DNA of 48,334 nucleotides, from the NCBI GenBank assembly GCA_028703495.1, contig JAQVMT010000016.1, positions 1 through 48,334 of the forward strand, read 5' to 3'. A program made the position numbers and the translations under genes. The DNA is from Clostridia bacterium (GTDB lineage: Bacteria; Bacillota; Clostridia; Christensenellales; CAG-314). A model generated the notes under the pieces. The model was not told the DNA's origin, did not search any database, and worked only from the letters and a program-made list of their open reading frames with translations. Of the stretch, positions 26,281-35,337 are shown piece by piece (within the stretch, counting starts at the first letter, position 1; every line of letters begins with the position of its first letter).

Positions 26281-27045
26281 TTAGACTTCTCTTTTTATGA
26301 ACTCATCCGCAATCTTTGCATAGGCGATTGCGCCGTTGCTTTTTGGCGCGTGTATCGAAACGGGGATGCCGAAGCTGGGAGCTTCGCACAGCTTGATGTT
26401 GCGCGGAACGGTCGTTTCATACACCTTGTCGCCGAAATAGCCTTTAATTTCCTGCGATACCTGCCTGCTCATTATAGAACGCGTATCGTTCATTGTAAGT
26501 ATGACACCGCCGACGACAAGCGATGGATTTAACCTTTGCTTAACAAGCTGTATTGTTTTTACAAGTTGAGTCAAGCCCTCAAGCGCGAAAAATTCACTTT
26601 GTATTGGAATAATAACGCTATCTGCGGCAACAAGCGCATTTAAGGTTAGCAAGCCCAACGATGGCGGACAGTCAATCATTATGTAGTCGTAATCGAGCTT
26701 TGCAACAGACAGGGCATCGCGCAAAAAGCATTCCCTGCGTTTTTGTCCGACGAGCTCAACCTCAGCCGCGGCAAGATCGACATTGCTGGGCAGGATATTC
26801 AAGCCGTTAACATCGGTTTTATAAACAACCTGATCGGGAGTTGTTCTGCCGACCAAAAGGTCGTAGACCGTCTCTTTAAGCTTGTTTTTTTGGATTCCGA
26901 AGCTGCTTGAAGCGTTCCCCTGCGGATCAAAGTCCACCAATAATACCTTTTTGCCCTTCTTCGCGCAAAAGGTAGCAATATTGATTGCGGTTGTCGTTTT
27001 TCCGACTCCGCCTTTTTGATTTGAAAACGCAACAATTCTTCCCAT
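26281..27045 (-). CDS. parA: Chromosome-partitioning ATPase ParA (Soj)
   Basis: A 254-residue deviant Walker ATPase: FSNQKGGVGKTTTAINIA contains the signature KGGVGKTT, then VLLVDFDPQGNASS (A') and YIMIDCPPSLGLLTLNAL (Walker B). Length and motifs match Soj, which works with ParB and parS in origin segregation and, in Bacillus, regulates DnaA. The ATG follows AAGGCGG. It has a sigma-A promoter about 190 bases upstream. Confidence 0.97.
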   Translation of the reverse strand: MGRIVAFSNQKGGVGKTTTAINIATFCAKKGKKVLLVDFDPQGNASSSFGIQKNKLKETVYDLLVGRTTPDQVVYKTDVNGLNILPSNVDLAAAEVELVGQKRRECFLRDALSVAKLDYDYIMIDCPPSLGLLTLNALVAADSVIIPIQSEFFALEGLTQLVKTIQLVKQRLNPSLVVGGVILTMNDTRSIMSRQVSQEIKGYFGDKVYETTVPRNIKLCEAPSFGIPVSIHAPKSNGAIAYAKIADEFIKREV

Positions 27046-27530
27046 TGTAAATCCGCCTTAACCCAATTCCACATAGGTTTCTTTTGTTTATTCTTTTCAT
27101 AATACTAATTGACAGCCGATAACAAAATCGGAAGCTTTCTTGCACAAGTTGAGCATTTAAACCGCTATTATTCAACAACGGAGGCTTCTTGCCAAAAGGC
27201 TCAAAAAACTGCCACCCTTAGTATTAGCTTTTATTTTATCACATTAGCAAGCTTTTGACAAGTGTAACAATGCCCCTTATTAGGCTTTTTTGTCGCCTAG
27301 CAGCTTGTATTTGTAAATGCATCATTTTCTAAAACTTTATTAAAAGCACTCTTCTGCTTGCATTTCGTTTTTGTAATGTTGTTTTTAAACTGCCAACTTT
27401 TGGGTGTGATAAAATGCATAATAAAATGCCGCGCATACTCTCAAATAACTAACATATGCGTTTTTTCGTGCGTTTTACTGTCACCTGTCGGATTTTAGAT
27501 GACGGAATATAGAAGACTTTCACTATTCGT
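27046..27530. other. Divergent promoter region of parA and mgtE
   Basis: A 570-bp gap between two divergent genes. It holds the parA promoter (27233-27261) and the mgtE promoter (27531-27559). Between them lies AT-rich DNA in which I see no gene and no magnesium-sensing M-box structure. Confidence 0.5.
27233..27261 (-). promoter_or_regulatory. Promoter of parA
   Basis: On the minus strand, TTGTCA (27261-27256), 17 bases, TAAAAT (27238-27233). The leader to the ATG would be about 180 bases. Confidence 0.65.
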
Positions 27531-27559
27531 TTGACCTTCGTTAAAATTAATGATACAAT
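27531..27559 (+). promoter_or_regulatory. Promoter of mgtE
   Basis: TTGACC (27531-27536), 17-base spacer, TACAAT (27554-27559); transcription should begin near 27566, 50 bases before the ATG. This leader is too short for an M-box riboswitch. Confidence 0.8.
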
Positions 27560-27617
27560 GGCTAAGCACTTGAGCGAAAATGCTTTCGCCGCGGCAATAA
27601 TCAAGGGAGGCGCAGGT

Positions 27618-28979
27618 ATGCGGTACGAAATACAGGAATTAATTGAACAAAAGAAGTACAACGAAGTAAAATCCTTGCTGGAGGAAATGAGCGCATATGA
27701 CGTTGCCGAAGTGCTTTCCGAGGTGGACGACAAGGAAGCGTTAATTATATTCAGACTGCTTCCAAAAGAATTGGCGGCGGACACCTTTGTGGAGTTTGAC
27801 AGCGATCGTCAAGAGGCTTGGATAAAGGCGTTATCCGACAAGGAATTGAGCAAAATGCTCGAGGAGTTATTCGTTGATGACACGGTTGACATCATCGAGG
27901 AGATGCCTGCCAATATTGTAAAGCGGATATTGCACAACTGCGATGCTGAAACGCGTGCGGATATAAACGATATATTAAAGTACGAGAAAGACAGTGCCGG
28001 TTCTATAATGACTACCGAGTACATTTCTTTGCGCCCCGAAATGACCGTACTTGAGGCTTTTCGACGCATAAAAGAAGTCGGAGAGGACAAGGAAAGCATC
28101 AATATTTGCTATGTAACAGACAATAAGCGCATTCTTGTCGGAAGCGTGAACATTCGAACGCTTTTATTAAGCGATATGAGCGACGTAATTAAAGACATTA
28201 TGGACGATAATGTTATTTTTGCGCACACCACAGACGACAAGGAATATGTTGCGAATTTGTTGGTTAACTACGACCTAATCATGATTCCTATAACCGATGC
28301 GGAAAAGCGACTTGTCGGAATTGTAACGGTTGACGACGCCATCGACGTCCTTAGGAGCGAAACCACCGAGGATATGCACCTAATGGCTGCCGTACAACCA
28401 AACGATAACACCTACCTTAAAACCTCGGTTTTTACTCACTGGCGAAAGCGTATTGTATGGCTGGTAATTCTAATGGTAAGCGGCGTGTTAACAAGCCTCG
28501 TAATCGACAGCTACGAAGCGTTGTTGGCTAGCGTTCCTCTGCTTATCTCCTTTATCCCTCGTCTAATGGACACGGGCGGAAATTGCGGCGCGCAAAGCAG
28601 CACCCTTATCATTCGCGGACTTGCTGTCGGCGAAATCAAGCCAAAAGACACCGGCAAAATCATAATTAAGGAAAGCTTGGTTGCCTTACTTGTGGGCATC
28701 TCATTTGCCTTAATTAACATACCCGTTGTATGGATACTATACGGAAGCTCGGTTTCCTCTTCGGTAATTTGGTGGCTGTGTTTGGGCTTCGGATTAACCC
28801 TCATCATCGTTGTATGGATTGCCAAGGTAATAGGCGGAACCTTGCCCGTGCTCGCGAAAATGGTTCACCTGGATCCTGCGATAATGGCTTCACCTATTAT
28901 TACTACTCTCGTCGACGTCATCGCAGTGCTTACCTATTTCCTCCTCGTAAACGCAGTCATTATGCCGCATATCGTGTAA
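27618..28979 (+). CDS. mgtE: Magnesium channel MgtE
   Basis: A 453-residue magnesium channel with the full architecture: N domain (residues about 1-125, superhelix of short helices), two CBS domains (about 125-245) and a five-helix pore (about 270-450). Diagnostic motifs are PRLMDTGGNCGAQSS and DPAIMASPIITTLVD, whose aspartates coordinate magnesium at the pore. The N and CBS domains sense cytoplasmic magnesium and close the gate. ATG 27618 follows GGGAGG at seven bases and matches family length; an upstream frame extension would overlap the promoter and is rejected. Confidence 0.96.
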   Translation: MRYEIQELIEQKKYNEVKSLLEEMSAYDVAEVLSEVDDKEALIIFRLLPKELAADTFVEFDSDRQEAWIKALSDKELSKMLEELFVDDTVDIIEEMPANIVKRILHNCDAETRADINDILKYEKDSAGSIMTTEYISLRPEMTVLEAFRRIKEVGEDKESINICYVTDNKRILVGSVNIRTLLLSDMSDVIKDIMDDNVIFAHTTDDKEYVANLLVNYDLIMIPITDAEKRLVGIVTVDDAIDVLRSETTEDMHLMAAVQPNDNTYLKTSVFTHWRKRIVWLVILMVSGVLTSLVIDSYEALLASVPLLISFIPRLMDTGGNCGAQSSTLIIRGLAVGEIKPKDTGKIIIKESLVALLVGISFALINIPVVWILYGSSVSSSVIWWLCLGFGLTLIIVVWIAKVIGGTLPVLAKMVHLDPAIMASPIITTLVDVIAVLTYFLLVNAVIMPHIV

Positions 28980-29210
28980 CAGCAGAGCTGCTCTCGGCTG
29001 TCGCGTTCGGTTATGCCGTTCAACGGAATTAAAGTAAATTAGATCATATATACAACAGCAGAGCTGCTCTCGGCTGTCGCGTTCGGAAATATTTTCTACG
29101 TAATAAATGATAATTAAATCAAATAGACAACAGCAGAGCTGCTCTCGGCTGTCGCGTTCGGTTATGCCGTTCAACGGTATTAATGTTAATAAAATCAAAT
29201 AGACAACGGC
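28978..29210. repeat. Three ~75-bp repeats starting at mgtE stop codon
   Basis: AACAGCAGAGCTGCTCTCGG and following bases occur at 28978, 29054 and 29129, the first beginning inside the mgtE stop codon. Copies 1 and 3 also share TTATGCCGTTCAACGG. A partial fourth copy begins near 29203. The rest of the gap to 29394 holds nothing recognised. Confidence 0.85.
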
Positions 29211-29394
29211 GAAGCTGTATTTATTGGCTTCGCCGCTTGACGTTTGTTTACTTTTTGTCCGCTTATACTCTCTGGGCAGGTTTAACAGTCCGACTCAAAA
29301 ACGCAAAGCATTTTTAAATAAAGACGGAGTTTGTTGCACGAGCTTTGGAGTTGACGGAACGAACATAGGGGGTTCGTCGCATAAAAGGCTCACG

Positions 29395-31065
29395 TTAACG
29401 GGCAAATTTATCCGAAAGCAATTCGCGCAAATATGCAAGCTGTGCGGAAAAGACTGCGTTCTGCTTGTCCTCATTGAAAAACTTCCTTTCATCCATAAAA
29501 ATCATACGGTTGCTTTCCAACAGCCTTTCTCCCGCGTATTTGTTTTGGCTTGCGCCGTAATGAAGCAGTATTCTTTGCTTTAACTCGTCAATATCTTTGG
29601 ACTCGATCGTAAGAAGTGCGAAAAAGTCGGGCTTTCCTCCCTTGCTTAGCAGTCGTGAATAGCCCAACAGCTCGAATTTCGCGTTTTCCAGCTCGGGAAG
29701 GTTTTTGCGCTCGATGTAGCTCTCCTCTGCAAGCTCGCGAAACATTCCGACCTTTAAAAGATCGCAAAACGTGTAGGCTTTTGGTTTTCTTTTCTGCCCG
29801 TCTTTGTCGATTGCGGCGGCTTGCATCTTGCCGCTCTCCCGTGCGCCGTCCTGCGCGCAGATATATTTATCGCTTATGTACTGCTTATATCGGCTCTCAT
29901 CCAAATCTTTTTCGTCCACCGTTCCCGAAGCAGAGGGAACGCATCTGTCGACATTTACGTCGTTGTACATCGATTGAACGTTTATGATGAATTCGCCGCA
30001 ACCGCTTGGGTTTTTCAAAAAAACCAACATGTTCACGCCCAAAATGTTGGTGAGGGGGCTTTTTGTAAAGTCCTTAAGGGCTTTTGTTGCGGGATTGATT
30101 GCCAAGTCACTGCCCTTGAAAAAATAGGTCGGTTGCGTGGCGAGAGTGATATTTTTGTAGATCATCTCGTCCATCGAAACATAGGTGTTGTAGGTTGCGT
30201 GTTTGATCATAATCTCGTTCGGATCGGCGGTCAGATCGCAACCCAAGCCCAAGAGCTTGCCGTCGTAAATCTCCTTGTCGTCATCGATTTTGGAGGAAAT
30301 TATCTCCGCAAGGCATTTCTTGGTGTCCTCGCACAGCCGAATTTTGTCCTTTGACACCGAAAAAGGCCTGTCGGCAAGCTCAATGAATTGCTTATTGGCT
30401 TTTTCGGAGTACATAAAAAAATCCACTCCGAAGTTTCTGACCTTAAAATCCTTGTACAATTTAGATTTGTTGTTACAAAGCTGACTGATAATGACTTCCT
30501 TCGGCGTTCCGTCCACTTGAGAGGCGTATTTACAGTTTAACAAAAACGCTCTGCGCTTGTACAGCTTAGCAGCAATAACCGAGCACGACTGAATAAGCGC
30601 AATGCCAAACGATAGAATAAAAACGGCGGGATCTGCGAATTTAAGATACATACACACTGCCGAAGCGACAAAAATAAAGACTGAAAGAGCCAACATACAG
30701 ATGTCGAATACGGAAACGTCCATCGCTCGCCATGCCGCCTTGCTTTTGACCTTTTCCTTGCGTTTGTTATACGCGAAAAGCTTTTTGCATATCAGTTTCC
30801 CCTCGAAGGAGTTCTCGTCTATCCTTTTGCACTCCTTTAAATCGAAGGAATTATCGCCTTCGATATTTACGAGATAGATCAAGAAATCGTCCTTTATCCT
30901 GCCTATACACTTTACCATTTGGATATCGATGTCGCGATTGCTCGATTTAAGCTCGGTTACAACGCTAACCGCAAAGGAGTTGTAATTATTGCTGTCGTTG
31001 AGCGTATCGGAAGCAAAAAAGCTCCGATTGCCTCGCTCATTCTTAAAACAAAACAAAATTCGCAT
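29395..31065 (-). CDS. Two-TM protein with C-terminal Nudix-like region
   Basis: A 556-residue protein of no family I can name. Residues about 118-141 and 146-168 are membrane helices; lysine-rich stretches before and after suggest both ends are cytoplasmic. In the C-terminal half, R443-E-L-A-E-E448 in FRELAEESY resembles the REUXEE core of the Nudix box. P377-S-A-S-G-T-V-D stands where the preceding Nudix loop would be, but about 60 residues intervene and the leading Gly-x5-Glu spacing is not canonical. Downstream FELLGYSRLLSKGGKPDFFALLTIE fits Nudix strands. This suggests a Nudix-fold sensor or hydrolase tethered to the membrane; activity is doubtful. It starts 45 bp behind mnmG and is probably cotranscribed with it. 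GGAGA lies upstream of the ATG. Confidence 0.8.
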   Translation of the reverse strand: MRILFCFKNERGNRSFFASDTLNDSNNYNSFAVSVVTELKSSNRDIDIQMVKCIGRIKDDFLIYLVNIEGDNSFDLKECKRIDENSFEGKLICKKLFAYNKRKEKVKSKAAWRAMDVSVFDICMLALSVFIFVASAVCMYLKFADPAVFILSFGIALIQSCSVIAAKLYKRRAFLLNCKYASQVDGTPKEVIISQLCNNKSKLYKDFKVRNFGVDFFMYSEKANKQFIELADRPFSVSKDKIRLCEDTKKCLAEIISSKIDDDKEIYDGKLLGLGCDLTADPNEIMIKHATYNTYVSMDEMIYKNITLATQPTYFFKGSDLAINPATKALKDFTKSPLTNILGVNMLVFLKNPSGCGEFIINVQSMYNDVNVDRCVPSASGTVDEKDLDESRYKQYISDKYICAQDGARESGKMQAAAIDKDGQKRKPKAYTFCDLLKVGMFRELAEESYIERKNLPELENAKFELLGYSRLLSKGGKPDFFALLTIESKDIDELKQRILLHYGASQNKYAGERLLESNRMIFMDERKFFNEDKQNAVFSAQLAYLRELLSDKFAR

Positions 31066-31110
31066 AAAAAATTCTCCGTTTCGGCAAAGCAGTTATTGAG
31101 ATTTGGCAGC

Positions 31111-32988
31111 TTAACGCTTGTTTTTGTCTTCTGTACGGTCGGGGTGGAGCGCGAGGTAGACGATAAGCACGTTTATGTCGGCGGGGCTTACTCCGCTTAT
31201 ACGGCTCGCCTGTCCGACCGTGAGCGGCTTTATCGCGCCCAGCTTCTGTCGCGCTTCAAGGCGAAGTCCGCCGATTGCGGCGTAATTCATCTCGGGCGAC
31301 AGCTTTTTGTTCTCCAAGGTGGCATTTTTGGCGATTTGCTCGTTCGCCTGCTTGATATAGCCCTCATATTTTGCGTTAATTTCGGCTTGCTCCATCGCTT
31401 GGGAGCTAAAGCCGTCAAGCACTCCAAAATGCTCTGCAAGCGCGTTTATCGTTATCGGCGTGCGTTTGAGCATTTCCTTATATGTTATGCCGTTTTCGGG
31501 CGTATTCTCGTCAAAAAGCGACAAAAAAGAGGCTGCATCCGTGAAGCTGCGACGGGTTTGGAGAAGCTTGTCAATTTCCTTCATTTCCTCTTGCTTTTTC
31601 AAGGTTCTTTCGAGCCTTTCGCGACTTGCAAGTCCGATGTCGAAGCCGATTTGCGTTAGGCGTATGTCTGCATTGTCCTGCCTCAAAACAAGTCGGTATT
31701 CGGCTCTGCCCGTCATCATTCGGTAGGGCTCGTTGGTTCCCTTTGTGGTGATGTCGTCAATTAAAACGCCGATATAGCTGTTGTCCCTTCTTAAAATCAG
31801 CGGCTCGCATCCGTCGATATAGCGAGAAGCGTTTATTCCTGCGACAAGCCCCTGCCCTGCGGCTTCCTCGTAACCGCTGGTTCCGTTGATTTGCCCTGCA
31901 AAAAACAGCCCCTTGTGCTTTTTGCTCATAAGCGAGGGAAACAGCTCGGTCGGATCAATGCAATCGTATTCGATAGCGTACGCATCGCGCATAATTTCCA
32001 CCTTCTGCAAGCCCTTGATCGAACGGTAAATCTCGTATTGAATCTCTGCCGGCATTGAGGAGCTTACGCCCTGAACGTACCACTCGGCAGTGTCCACACC
32101 CTCCGGCTCGAGGAAAATTTGGTGCTGTTCCTTGTCGGCAAAGCGGACAACCTTGTCCTCGATAGAGGGACAATACCTCGGTCCCACTCCGTCGATTTCT
32201 CCCGAATAAATCGGGGCAAGGTGCTTGTTTCGAAGTATGATTTCCTTGGTTTCAAGCGTAGATGCCGTCAAATAACAGCAGGTTTTGTCGTTTTGAGTCC
32301 TGTCGTTTAAATAGCTGAAGGGTGGAACACTCGAATCGCCACTCTGAAGCTGCATTTGCGAAAAATCCACGCTTCTTTGATGAATACGCGCAGGCGTTCC
32401 CGTTTTAAATCTCCTAAGCTCGTATCCTAAAGCAGTAAGGCTGTCGCTAAGCGCGTTTGCTCCCAAAAAGCCGTTAGGACCGCACTTAACCACGCATTTT
32501 CCGATAATTATGCGGCTTTTGAGGTATACTCCGCAAGCAAAGGTCACGGCTTTCGCCCTATACTCCAAATTGACGGCGGTGGTAACGACAAAACCTCCCT
32601 CAAAAGGTCGAACGCTTACGGCTTCGCCCTGACGTAAAATCAGGTTTGGCGTGCTTTCAAGCGTCTTTTTCATCTCGATGTGGTATCGGTTCTTGTCGAC
32701 CTGCGCCCTCGGGCTGTAAACGGCAGGTCCCTTGCCCTTGTTGAGCATTCGAAGCTGTATCACGCTTTTGTCGGCATTAATTCCCATTTCACCGCCCAAA
32801 GCGTCAATTTCCTTGACAATCTGCCCCTTTGCCGTTCCGCCTATGCTCGGATTGCACGCCAAAAAGGCGACAGTGTCTAAATTGGTCGCCAAAAGAAGCG
32901 TAGCCTTGCCCAGCCGCGCCGCAGCCAAAGCCGCCTCGCAACCCGCGTGTCCCGCTCCGATTACAATAATATCAAAAGTGTTTTCCAT
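31111..32988 (-). CDS. mnmG: tRNA uridine-5-carboxymethylaminomethyl modification enzyme MnmG (GidA)
   Basis: A 625-residue FAD enzyme that with MnmE makes cmnm5U34 in tRNAs. The FAD site is IIVIGAGHAGCEAALAAARLG; further family signatures are CNPSIGGTAKGQIVKEIDALGGEMG, KTGTPARIHQRS, LFFAGQINGTSGYEEAAGQG and, near the end, PLTVGQASRISGVSPADINVLIVYL. Length is normal. mnmE is not in the window. mnmG is a classical origin-proximal gene; here it lies 2.5 kb from the predicted oriC. The Shine-Dalgarno (TAGGT) is weak. Confidence 0.97.
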   Translation of the reverse strand: MENTFDIIVIGAGHAGCEAALAAARLGKATLLLATNLDTVAFLACNPSIGGTAKGQIVKEIDALGGEMGINADKSVIQLRMLNKGKGPAVYSPRAQVDKNRYHIEMKKTLESTPNLILRQGEAVSVRPFEGGFVVTTAVNLEYRAKAVTFACGVYLKSRIIIGKCVVKCGPNGFLGANALSDSLTALGYELRRFKTGTPARIHQRSVDFSQMQLQSGDSSVPPFSYLNDRTQNDKTCCYLTASTLETKEIILRNKHLAPIYSGEIDGVGPRYCPSIEDKVVRFADKEQHQIFLEPEGVDTAEWYVQGVSSSMPAEIQYEIYRSIKGLQKVEIMRDAYAIEYDCIDPTELFPSLMSKKHKGLFFAGQINGTSGYEEAAGQGLVAGINASRYIDGCEPLILRRDNSYIGVLIDDITTKGTNEPYRMMTGRAEYRLVLRQDNADIRLTQIGFDIGLASRERLERTLKKQEEMKEIDKLLQTRRSFTDAASFLSLFDENTPENGITYKEMLKRTPITINALAEHFGVLDGFSSQAMEQAEINAKYEGYIKQANEQIAKNATLENKKLSPEMNYAAIGGLRLEARQKLGAIKPLTVGQASRISGVSPADINVLIVYLALHPDRTEDKNKR

Positions 32989-33086
32989 TTAAAAATTACC
33001 TACAGAAAAGGGAGCCTTCTTTCATTCGCGCCCACCCAAAGCCACGCAGACGAATATCGAGAATGCATATGTGCGTTCGATATATT

Positions 33087-33111
33087 CGGGCGAACAAGGT
33101 TCGCCCCTACG
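33087..33111. repeat. Dispersed GGGCGAAC palindrome, short loop
   Basis: CGGGCGAAC-AA-GGTTCGCCCCTACG lies between mnmG and the MATE gene. The loop is shorter than in other copies. A right half-copy (GTGTTCGCCCG) follows near 33173. Confidence 0.8.
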
Positions 33112-33218
33112 ATAGCATATGAGGAAATTTTAAATCCTTAATAAATGCACCATACGCGTCAGCCCGAAGAAGGTGTTCGCCCGTATATATGGCACGATCC
33201 GTTCGGTTAACTAAACCT

Positions 33219-34637
33219 TTAATCGCGTTTTTCGAGGATTTGTTCCATTACTTTTTCGTCCTCGTTTATGACCGTAAGGTTTACAATCCATTTTTCCTGC
33301 TTGACGAACTTTGTCGCAACAAAAAGCTTAGCCACATCGCAGGCGTGCGCCACGGCAAAGACCGCCGGCAACGTAATTCCCCAGTCGGCGGCGTTGACTC
33401 CGAAAAGTATCGCCAAGGGTAAGCCGATAATAAATGTCGGCATCTGATCCAATATAAAGGCTCGCAAGCTGTCTCCGCCGGCGCGGAGTATGAAAAAGCA
33501 AGTCGCATTGTAGGCGTACAGCGTTACAAACACCGCAGTAAGCACTAATACCTTTACCATCAAGCTTCTCACCTCGTCTGTCGGTTGGAAAATAAGACTT
33601 AAAAACGGCGAAGCGATCGCCATAATAATACCTGTTGCGATTCCGACCATTACCGCCGTTCCCCTCATTCTGTCGGCATCCCGTTTAGCAGCCGCAAAAT
33701 CGCCCTTTCCAAGCGATGCTCCGACGATAATTGCCGTTCCGTTGCCCAATCCCGCAAAGAAGATGAAGAACAGGTCGCTGATATTCAGGGCGTAGCTGTA
33801 AGCTAGAAACCAAGTATCGTTGTTGTAGGTATAGAACTTGATAAACGCAATATTTGCAATTGCCCAGAGCAGCTCGTTTCCAATAAGAGGAAGTCCCTTT
33901 TTAATATATTGCTTCACCAAAACGAAGCCGACCTTGAGCTTTGCAAACATTCCGTAAAACATCGAGGACTTGACACACAATGCACATACCGTAAGAATCG
34001 CAAGGTTTACGATTTTCGAAATAAGCGTAGCCAATGCCGCACCTCTTGCATTCATTTGAGGCAACCCGAGATGACCGAAAATCAAGCAATAATTGAGAAA
34101 TACATTGATTAAAATCTCGATAATTCCCGTAATAGAGGGCAAAATCGTTCTTTTTACCGAACGGAAAAGTGTGGAAAAAGCATACACGAAGGGCGTTACA
34201 AAAGCCGTCCATTTTATAATATCCAAATAGCCGTAACCATACTCTCTTGCAACCTCGTCGGAAATAAAGGAGTTTATGATCATTTTTCCGAAAACGAACA
34301 TGAAAAGAAAGCCCAAAACGGCGAAAATTACCGAAGCATAAAGGCAAAGCCGCGACGATTCCTTAATTTTATCCTTATTGCCCGCGCCAAAATACTGCGT
34401 TACAAAAATACTGGCGGTCGCGCTGACAGCCATCCAAATAAAAATAAGTATAAAAACAACCTTGTTTGCAGCACTCACTCCCGCGTATGCCGCATCGCTG
34501 TAATTATTAACCATTATGCTATCAACGTATCCAGCAATCGAAAGCATCAATTGCTGGATAATGATCGGCAGCACAATAATTAAAAGTTGTTTATAAAATG
34601 CCTTGTCACCAATGAATTTTCTGATTCCCTTTACCAT
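33219..34637 (-). CDS. MATE-family efflux protein
   Basis: A 472-residue transporter with twelve hydrophobic segments in two homologous halves: LLIIVLPIIIQQLMLSIAGYVDSIMV begins the first and ELLWAIANIAFIKFYTY the second. MATE proteins export drugs or metabolites in exchange for sodium or protons; substrate cannot be predicted. The ATG at 34637 gives a normal N-terminus; a TTG at 34685 would add 16 residues. The Shine-Dalgarno is not clear. A full-consensus promoter lies 110 bases upstream. A 35-residue charged tail ends the protein. Confidence 0.88.
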   Translation of the reverse strand: MVKGIRKFIGDKAFYKQLLIIVLPIIIQQLMLSIAGYVDSIMVNNYSDAAYAGVSAANKVVFILIFIWMAVSATASIFVTQYFGAGNKDKIKESSRLCLYASVIFAVLGFLFMFVFGKMIINSFISDEVAREYGYGYLDIIKWTAFVTPFVYAFSTLFRSVKRTILPSITGIIEILINVFLNYCLIFGHLGLPQMNARGAALATLISKIVNLAILTVCALCVKSSMFYGMFAKLKVGFVLVKQYIKKGLPLIGNELLWAIANIAFIKFYTYNNDTWFLAYSYALNISDLFFIFFAGLGNGTAIIVGASLGKGDFAAAKRDADRMRGTAVMVGIATGIIMAIASPFLSLIFQPTDEVRSLMVKVLVLTAVFVTLYAYNATCFFILRAGGDSLRAFILDQMPTFIIGLPLAILFGVNAADWGITLPAVFAVAHACDVAKLFVATKFVKQEKWIVNLTVINEDEKVMEQILEKRD

Positions 34638-34746
34638 AATTTCGTAAATTCGCCTAATTAGCCCAAAAAGACTTCCTTCAGGCAATATTTTTACAAAATA
34701 AGAAGTCTTATAAATAACTGTGTTTCTTTAGTTTTATAGAATGTAG

Positions 34747-34775
34747 ATTATAAAGTAAATAGCGATTAATGTCAA
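34747..34775 (-). promoter_or_regulatory. Full-consensus promoter of MATE gene
   Basis: On the minus strand, TTGACA (34775-34770), 17 bases, TATAAT (34752-34747): all twelve consensus bases match. Strong constitutive expression is expected unless a repressor acts here. Confidence 0.9.
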
Positions 34776-34823
34776 CAAAAATGACAACATATAAACTATT
34801 TATATTTAAATGCGCAAAATCGC

Positions 34824-34852
34824 TTGACGAAAAACATAAAAAATAGTATATT
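34824..34852 (+). promoter_or_regulatory. Promoter upstream of tRNA-Thr
   Basis: TTGACG (34824-34829), 17 bases, TATATT (34847-34852). It points at the tRNA, which begins about 208 bases after the predicted start. Confidence 0.75.
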
Positions 34853-34859
34853 GTTTAGG

Positions 34860-35067
34860 CTGACTTGAGAAGCAACAAAATTCGTCGATTTTGTCATGCG
34901 TTTGCTTTGCGTTGATTGCACTAACTTGATAAGGATTATTATTAGTTGTCTTTTTGTAAAGTATGTCAACGGCGTTGATTAGACAGACTTGAGAAGCGAC
35001 TTAATTTGACGTTTCTTATATAACGAATTAAAAACGTTGATTTTTCTCATTTTTTCGGCATATTTAC
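34860..35067 (+). other. Long leader or small RNA before tRNA-Thr
   Basis: This 208-base stretch between promoter and tRNA carries no open frame. GACTTGAGAAGC-[AG]-AC occurs twice, at 34862-34876 and 34986-35000, and ACAAAAT-TCGTCG-ATTTTGT (from about 34877) can form a 7-bp hairpin. It could be an unusually long pre-tRNA leader or a separate small RNA. I recognise no Rfam-type structure. Confidence 0.35.
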
Positions 35068-35144
35068 GCTGGTGTAGCTCAGTAGGTAGAGCGCGTCATT
35101 GGTAATGACGAGGCTCACGGGTCCGACTCCCGTCACCAGCTCCA
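35068..35144 (+). tRNA. tRNA-Thr (anticodon GGT), with unusual T-loop
   Basis: Acceptor GCTGGTG pairs with CACCAGC and is followed by T and an encoded CCA. The D-arm is GCTC/GAGC; the anticodon stem CGTCA/TGACG encloses TTGGTAA, giving anticodon GGT for ACC/ACU codons. The T-stem ACGGG/CCCGT encloses TCCGACT, so position 55 is C where nearly all tRNAs have T (pseudouridine). The variable region AGGCTC is six bases, one more than usual. Everything else is normal and a terminator follows. Confidence 0.9.
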
Positions 35145-35149
35145 CACCA

Positions 35150-35181
35150 AACCGCTCGTTATTTATTCGGGCGGTTTTTTT
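35150..35181 (+). terminator. Terminator of tRNA-Thr
   Basis: AACCGCTCG (35150-35158), nine-base loop, CGGGCGGTT (35168-35176), then T to 35181; nine pairs with one G-T. Confidence 0.9.
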
Positions 35182-35219
35182 ATTTCATTTGTCATGCAAA
35201 TAAAATGCATTTGTTTTAT

Positions 35220-35337
35220 GGGCGAACCCGCGTGTTCGCCCCTACAAGAGAATTATGTATAAATGGATATCATAACCAACGGAAAAGGAGAATCGCTAGA
35301 AAAAGCAGCTTTGCTGCCGAACACGCAGGTTCGCCCG
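35220..35337. repeat. Two GGGCGAAC palindrome copies near oriC
   Basis: A good copy, GGGCGAACCC-GCG-TGTTCGCCCCTAC, lies at 35220-35245. A degenerate one with CCGAACACG and GTTCGCCCG lies at 35317-35337. No gene is convincing in 35182-35488. Confidence 0.75.

Noticed and set aside
27560-27617. Magnesium riboswitch before mgtE
   Set aside because: The leader after the clear promoter is only about 50 bases, too short for an M-box.
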